A stretch of DNA of 64,000 nucleotides from Owenia fusiformis. Taxonomy: Eukaryota; Annelida; Polychaeta; Sabellida; Oweniidae. The notes under the pieces were generated by a model. It made no database searches and was not told the origin of the DNA. It saw nothing but the letters and a program-made list of their open reading frames with translations. A program made the position numbers and the translations under genes. Below, in pieces: positions 59,650 to 64,000 of the stretch. The stretch's first letter is position 1; each line of letters starts with the position of its first letter. Location: contig CAIIXF020000002.1 in the NCBI GenBank assembly GCA_903813345.2, positions 32,382,109 to 32,446,108 on the forward strand, written 5' to 3'.

Positions 59650-61482
59650 ATGTTCCGATTTGTCGTGAACGCAAGCCTGATGTTGGGGATTATGAACTTT
59701 TTATTTGTATGCCCACAGTATCAAAAGTACAGTTACCAGATCAAGAGTAAAACTCAGAGCAAAACAACTTCTGAGAATGGTGAAGAGCTCAACATTTTAG
59801 AAAATAATTCAGGAGAACGCAAAACGCTGTTTTCACGCGATACGAAATCTGATGTTTATTCCCCTGCTTTGAGAGAGAAAAGGGAAATCCAAAACGAAAC
59901 ATGCAACTCGGTCGAAATAGATTTAAACTGTAATGATACAAAGAGATCTTGTCGAGAGCGTTGTGGTGATAAAATAACAATGGAAAATGCGACGAGCTTT
60001 TACTGCCACTGTGATGAGTTATGTCAACATTACGGTGACTGTTGTAAAGATTATGCACAACAATGCCAAGGTTGTAGGGTTACTGAACATGGTGTCGACA
60101 CGAACCAGACCTACATTGATATCGGTGATGAAAGGTGCGCCCCTCTTTCTGTTCATGACACACAACGCTCAGACTACCAATGTACGCGTGTTCAGGGAGT
60201 CGTGAGTGTGTACCTAAAAGCCAGTTGTCACGCGGACTTTAAGGGTTCTGCTTTGGAGAAAAAGTGCCACAGTGGAGGTGAGCCCTATTCAAATATACCT
60301 TGCTACGATGTCATTAAAGGTACACATTACAAGAACAAATATTGCGCCGAGTGTGACTACGGTGAAGCAGCGATGTTTTGGAGACTGAAAATCGAGTGCG
60401 TAAATGGTTACCACTTGAACAGTTTAAACGTTGGAAACTTGAATATTCCTGGAATCATGGGATTGTTACAGGGTTTAAAAAACATTGGTCGAGGGTGTCA
60501 ATCCGAATACTTGGAACCCTTCAACGAGGACACAAACGAGAGTGCCCTAGGGTCTTCACGTCCTTGCATTTACACTAACTCCATGTGTAAGTTTTGTGAG
60601 GACACGCGTCTGGAAGCACTCTGTCAAACCATCGGTTTAGACCCAATCGAGGATTTTACGGTCCATCGAAATTATTACTGTTGGAAATGTAATCTGAATC
60701 GGGAAGTGGGAACGCTACTATACTCTGAACTCTGTCGTCTTGACCAATTTGCCGCCGACAGGAAGTCACAGGACGATTTCCAAATGTTTTCGTTTCAAAT
60801 TTTAATGGACGTTATGGGAGACACCATCAATGTAAAAACTCTTGCGAACGAACATTACACAAGAGTAGCTGAAGTGGATCTTGCGTGTTCTGATGATCTC
60901 ATTCAATGCCGATTGAAACGATGCCTTGGCAACTTGAAACTCGTTGGAGATAGATGTGTCATACATGACATTCTTGTGAAAGTAGCAATCACATGTAAGA
61001 TATTACTTTATTCAAACTTGTCAACATTCATTTCATCTTATATCACTTCACAAATTGTATTGGAAGTTTTTCCACCGCTTCGCATAATTTTCGATACTAT
61101 CGACTACAAGAGAGGTAGCAAGTGGCTGACCAGCACGTACACATTCGATGTTTTATTTCAAGACAAAGCTAATGTTTCGGAAACAATCAACAAAACAATG
61201 GTAGATAAGTTTGATCAATTGAAAGGGAAATTGGACGATTTTCTTCTTTCTCACAATCTGTCTAATCACGCGGTTCTTAGTGGCATTGAGTACAATGTCC
61301 CCATAGTACCAGAAAGGACAAATTTTACGGTGGCCCAAAATAGTTCAACAGCGACAGTTCGCGCAGTGTCAAGTACAACGAAGTCAGCACACAGCTCGGC
61401 CGGCGCAACACCACGCACATTTATATTCCCGATGTTGATGTGGATTTTCATCTTCAAAATCAAAATATTCCGCGGCATATAG
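59650..61482 (+). CDS. SMB-domain cysteine-rich secreted/surface protein, paralog 2
   Basis: One exon, 610 residues from the ATG of MFRFVVNASLMLGIMNF. The open frame extends upstream but has no in-frame ATG before this one. The furin site (REKR) and SMB cysteines are as in paralog 1 (FYCHCDELCQHYGDCC). Relative to paralog 1 there are about 30 amino-acid changes in the ~230 residues after the SMB domain, plus three extra residues giving EDFTVHRNYYC. The next ~110 residues (DDFQMF through DGD/IIFDT) are almost unchanged. The C-terminus ends soon after FIFPMLMWIFIF with KIKIFRGI and lacks the polar tail of paralog 1. That fits a GPI-anchor signal with SAGA as possible cleavage site better than paralog 1 does. 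No seven-helix or other catalytic domain is present. Confidence 0.85.
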   Translation: MFRFVVNASLMLGIMNFLFVCPQYQKYSYQIKSKTQSKTTSENGEELNILENNSGERKTLFSRDTKSDVYSPALREKREIQNETCNSVEIDLNCNDTKRSCRERCGDKITMENATSFYCHCDELCQHYGDCCKDYAQQCQGCRVTEHGVDTNQTYIDIGDERCAPLSVHDTQRSDYQCTRVQGVVSVYLKASCHADFKGSALEKKCHSGGEPYSNIPCYDVIKGTHYKNKYCAECDYGEAAMFWRLKIECVNGYHLNSLNVGNLNIPGIMGLLQGLKNIGRGCQSEYLEPFNEDTNESALGSSRPCIYTNSMCKFCEDTRLEALCQTIGLDPIEDFTVHRNYYCWKCNLNREVGTLLYSELCRLDQFAADRKSQDDFQMFSFQILMDVMGDTINVKTLANEHYTRVAEVDLACSDDLIQCRLKRCLGNLKLVGDRCVIHDILVKVAITCKILLYSNLSTFISSYITSQIVLEVFPPLRIIFDTIDYKRGSKWLTSTYTFDVLFQDKANVSETINKTMVDKFDQLKGKLDDFLLSHNLSNHAVLSGIEYNVPIVPERTNFTVAQNSSTATVRAVSSTTKSAHSSAGATPRTFIFPMLMWIFIFKIKIFRGI

Positions 61483-61764
61483 ACGAACGTGACCAGACGG
61501 ATAGTAAAAGATAGAAAGAGAAAGTAAGCTATTCGAATACTAAATGTTTTAAGTTTTATGTCTCCAAATTGTTCACTCTTTAATTCGAAACTCTTCTGAA
61601 TATTATATCTTCGCATTTGTTATATTCATTTTTACAAATTCGTCAACATTACAAATTTTTTTTTGTTTTGCCTTTTTTCTTTCCGGTTGTTACACATGAA
61701 AAATATCTCTAATATTAAGAAAGATATAAGAAGCAAGTATAAAAACATGTTTTCAGATTTCCTA

Positions 61765-61770
61765 AATAAA
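61765..61770 (+). terminator. Candidate poly(A) signal of SMB paralog 2
   Basis: AATAAA, 283 nt after the stop, at the position equivalent to 32603-32608. The remaining sequence to 62277 holds nothing recognisable. Confidence 0.45.
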
Positions 61771-62457
61771 TCACATCGGTCAACGAGAAACGCGAATTGT
61801 TCTCCTTTACTTCCAATGAATTTTGTTCATTTCCAAAGCCACATAATATTTTCTATCATCAATCTTTACCATTGATCTTTTGACACATTTCTTAAATGTT
61901 GGAGAGACCCTCGAGTCTGACGAAGCTAGCTCTCGATCACTACGTTCTTGAAACGGGGTAAAACTGTGAAAATGGCGCCCTTTGAACATTCTGATACTTA
62001 AAGCATCTCTCCGTATCACAAGACACATCTCAATGCTGAGAAAAATGAGATGTCATAGTTTATCATTGTTGTACTTTGATACTTCGGACGAATGACAACG
62101 TATTGGAAACTTGACAAATTTATATACAAAGTAAAAAAGATGGCACTGATGATATGATTGAGAAATGTGGTGTTATCATCATATCACTAAGAGTTCCCGT
62201 TTAAAGAATCATCTAGCATATCTTGTTGTGTATATAATTCAAAAATTGATTGTGGCGATTTGAAATATATTTAGATATTATATCCTTTATTCCAGAACGA
62301 TTTGTGCCATTTGATCTAAACATCTAAAGATACAGTTCTCAAATTACACACAAATAGTCCACCAACTCGGACATAGTCATTCATATCTAGAATAAATAAC
62401 TTAATGATATACAATTGAAATATAGACGTTCTGTAATTAATTAACATTCGACTTATA

Positions 62458-63540
62458 CAGGGCGTTCAGTAAGTAAAGCTAATTTTGCTCTCAAACTTTT
62501 ATTTCTTGTCTATCATCTTTCAAATTTTCAGTGGAGAAGCATCAGACACTTTTCTAACTATCCTGACAAAATGATCAAGATATAATGAATAACAGCAAAA
62601 TGGTGGTTGTCATAGTAACGCGAATACGGGTTCTGCGGAGCAATTTTATAAGTTCACAGCATAGTAGATTTTGTTAACGTTAGTTTCTGTCCTGTCTATG
62701 TTTCAACCATAGTTCTGTGGCTACTCCACATTTCTACTTTCAAGTTAGCATTCTATTTCATGTTCAAAGTAGTTGTGAATCAGATAATGTACCCATCCTA
62801 GGCTGATATTGGTTAGTTCTGAGAGTTCCCTTACAGTTATACTGCGGTCTTCATCTAACGATTGCCTCAAATGATTTATGTTAGCCTCTTTGGTTAGAAG
62901 TTTTGGCCTCCCTGACCTTGGCTCATCACTTGTTGTTTTTCTCGCCTTTTGGAATTTCTGATACCATTTGTAGATTGTGTACTTAGGCACACTGTCCCCA
63001 TATGCTTTTTGGATATCCCTAATGGTATCCTGCTTGGATTTCCCTAGCAACACATTGTATCTGATGCTACTTCTCAATTGTTGTTTCATTTCATTGTTCA
63101 TTTTGCTTCCATTGGCAATCCTGGCAGCCATGATTTTGATGATGTCATGGAGCAGTGTCTGATGGATCATTCTGGATCATTCCATCTGTTGTATCATCTG
63201 TCTGTGATGTCATAGACTACTGTTGCCATGGTATCATATTTGTGTATGTTGTTGTTATATTTGTCGTGAATTTCAGCCATAGCAAACAAAGACATATGCA
63301 GCATTAATCTTAATCAATTTCATTGCATTATAACATTTTTATTAAAGTAAGAAATTGCTCCGCAGAACCCGTATTCACGTTACTATGACAACCATTGTTT
63401 TGCTATTATTCATCATATCTTATTTAATTTTTCAGGGTAGTTAGAAGAATGTCAAATGCTTCTTCACTGAAAATTTGAAAGATAAATGACAAAAAATAAA
63501 AGTTTGAGAGCAAAATTAGCTTTACTTACTGAACGCCCTG
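62458..63540 (-). mobile_element. Mariner-type DNA transposon, internally deleted, unit 3 only
   Basis: The ends are CAGGGCGTTCAGTAAGTAAA and its reverse complement. TA is duplicated at 62456-62457 and 63541-63542, and units 1 and 2 have a single intact TA. The inverted ends remain similar for about 190 bp, far longer than usual for mariner, through GGTTCTGCGGAGCAATTT. It is 1083 bp and encodes only the N-terminal half of a transposase, so it cannot move itself. Confidence 0.88.
62745..63170 (-). CDS. Mariner transposase N-terminal (DNA-binding) fragment
   Basis: 141 residues. The first helix-turn-helix spans roughly residues 28-73 (NVLLGKSKQDTIRDIQKAYG...YKWYQKF). It is followed by the SGRPK linker at about 91-95 and a second helix-turn-helix with SITVRELSELTNISLGWVHY. 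This is the paired-like layout of mariner DNA-binding domains. The frame stops soon after, before any DD[D/E] catalytic motif, where a full transposase would have about 200 more residues. It might bind the element's own ends, but whether it is expressed is unknown. Confidence 0.8.
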   Translation of the reverse strand: MIHQTLLHDIIKIMAARIANGSKMNNEMKQQLRSSIRYNVLLGKSKQDTIRDIQKAYGDSVPKYTIYKWYQKFQKARKTTSDEPRSGRPKLLTKEANINHLRQSLDEDRSITVRELSELTNISLGWVHYLIHNYFEHEIEC

Positions 63541-63717
63541 TATAACTGAATATATTTCTTTTATTGACAAAAGTGTCAAAGCATGAAACATTAGTCTACA
63601 TTATGTACAAACTAAGAAACTAATCTAACTAAAAACTACATATAGGAAGGACTTCAATTGTCAATTGTAAGTCATTGGTTAAAGTCTAGATGCACATGGG
63701 ATTGGCAGTATAGCACT

Positions 63718-64000
63718 CTAATTGTTGGTTTGCATGAGAATTTTAAAGGAATTGTGTCGTATATGCCTTTGGATTGTGATATTTTGCTTGTTCATGATCA
63801 TATTAAAACTTGGCTCATTTAAAAAAATTGTTTCTTTCATCTTCTGAATACAAGTTTCCCCTTGTGCATCATACTTTGTACAGTTAATAAAAAAATGTTT
63901 TTCATCCTCAATACTATCACACACAAAACATAGTCTTTATGTAGCTGAATTTGGTTTAGGTTTAGCATAACAGACGCCCGGCTTCATTTGAAGTGATTCA
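63718..64000 (-). mobile_element. Degenerate LINE ORF2 tail (unit 3)
   Basis: Minus strand, with CDSIEDEKHFF.NCTKYDAQGE and a tail ending KILMQTNN. It is the most continuous version of this tail in the window, though a stop precedes the first cysteine pair (CFVC). Confidence 0.6.

Larger units (their letters stand above)
33118..62277. repeat. Tandem segmental duplication, unit 2
   Basis: Base 33118 corresponds to base 1, and base 62278 starts unit 3. It is 29160 bp long. Relative to unit 1 it has the CAGG element at a new site, a Harbinger-like MITE, an expanded exon minisatellite, 1.56 kb at 54132-55695 and a composite insertion at 57114-58291. It lacks the LINE, the 833-bp foldback element, the 6-kb element pair and the 1080-bp mariner relic. 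Confidence 0.93.
62278..64000. repeat. Tandem segmental duplication, unit 3 (partial)
   Basis: It repeats the start of units 1 and 2. It is interrupted by a mariner at 62458-63540 and lacks about 45 bp found in the others near 63635. It runs off the window in the LINE tail. Confidence 0.92.

Overview
The window looks like nuclear DNA of an invertebrate animal. It is AT-rich, and it has a spliced gene with canonical GT/AG introns, an animal-type somatomedin-B (SMB) secreted or surface protein, and many kinds of DNA transposon, non-LTR retrotransposon remnants and minisatellites. The protein styles fit a marine lophotrochozoan, perhaps a mollusc, but no species can be named from the sequence.

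The dominant structure is a head-to-tail tandem duplication. Unit 1 spans 1-33117, unit 2 spans 33118-62277, and a third unit starts at 62278 and runs off the window. Shared stretches look about 95-99% alike by eye. The units differ mainly by clean mobile-element insertions, minisatellite expansions and a few deletions. Each unit therefore serves as the empty-site control for the other, which lets element ends and target-site duplications (TSDs) be read to the base.

Each full unit holds two host genes. (i) The minus strand carries the last three coding exons of a METTL27 (WBSCR27)-like class I methyltransferase (6812-9515 and 41317-43318). The 5' exon or exons with the glycine-rich SAM loop were not found. 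(ii) The plus strand carries a single-exon gene for a roughly 610-residue protein with a signal peptide, a furin site, an SMB domain, a long cysteine-rich ectodomain and a hydrophobic C-terminus (30494-32338 and 59650-61482). I moved its start to an internal ATG conserved in both units.

Between these genes, in order, lie: a LINE tail fragment; a foldback element (unit 1 only); minisatellites; the methyltransferase exons, with a 5'-truncated LINE (unit 1) or a Harbinger-like MITE (unit 2) in an intron; a minisatellite grown from a methyltransferase exon and its splice acceptor (4 versus 19 repeats); a 6-kb palindromic foldback transposon; a G/T-rich repeat; a 6-kb pair of head-to-tail unclassified non-coding elements (unit 1 only); Tc1/mariner relics; and the SMB gene with a repeated upstream motif. 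One G-rich CAGG-ended family with 5-bp TSDs sits at different places in the two units. Unit 3 has a mariner that keeps only its transposase DNA-binding half.

The most interesting points are the exon-born minisatellite with its many decoy splice acceptors, the unrelated promoter-proximal sequences in front of otherwise near-identical SMB genes, the mosaic divergence of those genes, and the nested-palindrome foldback element.
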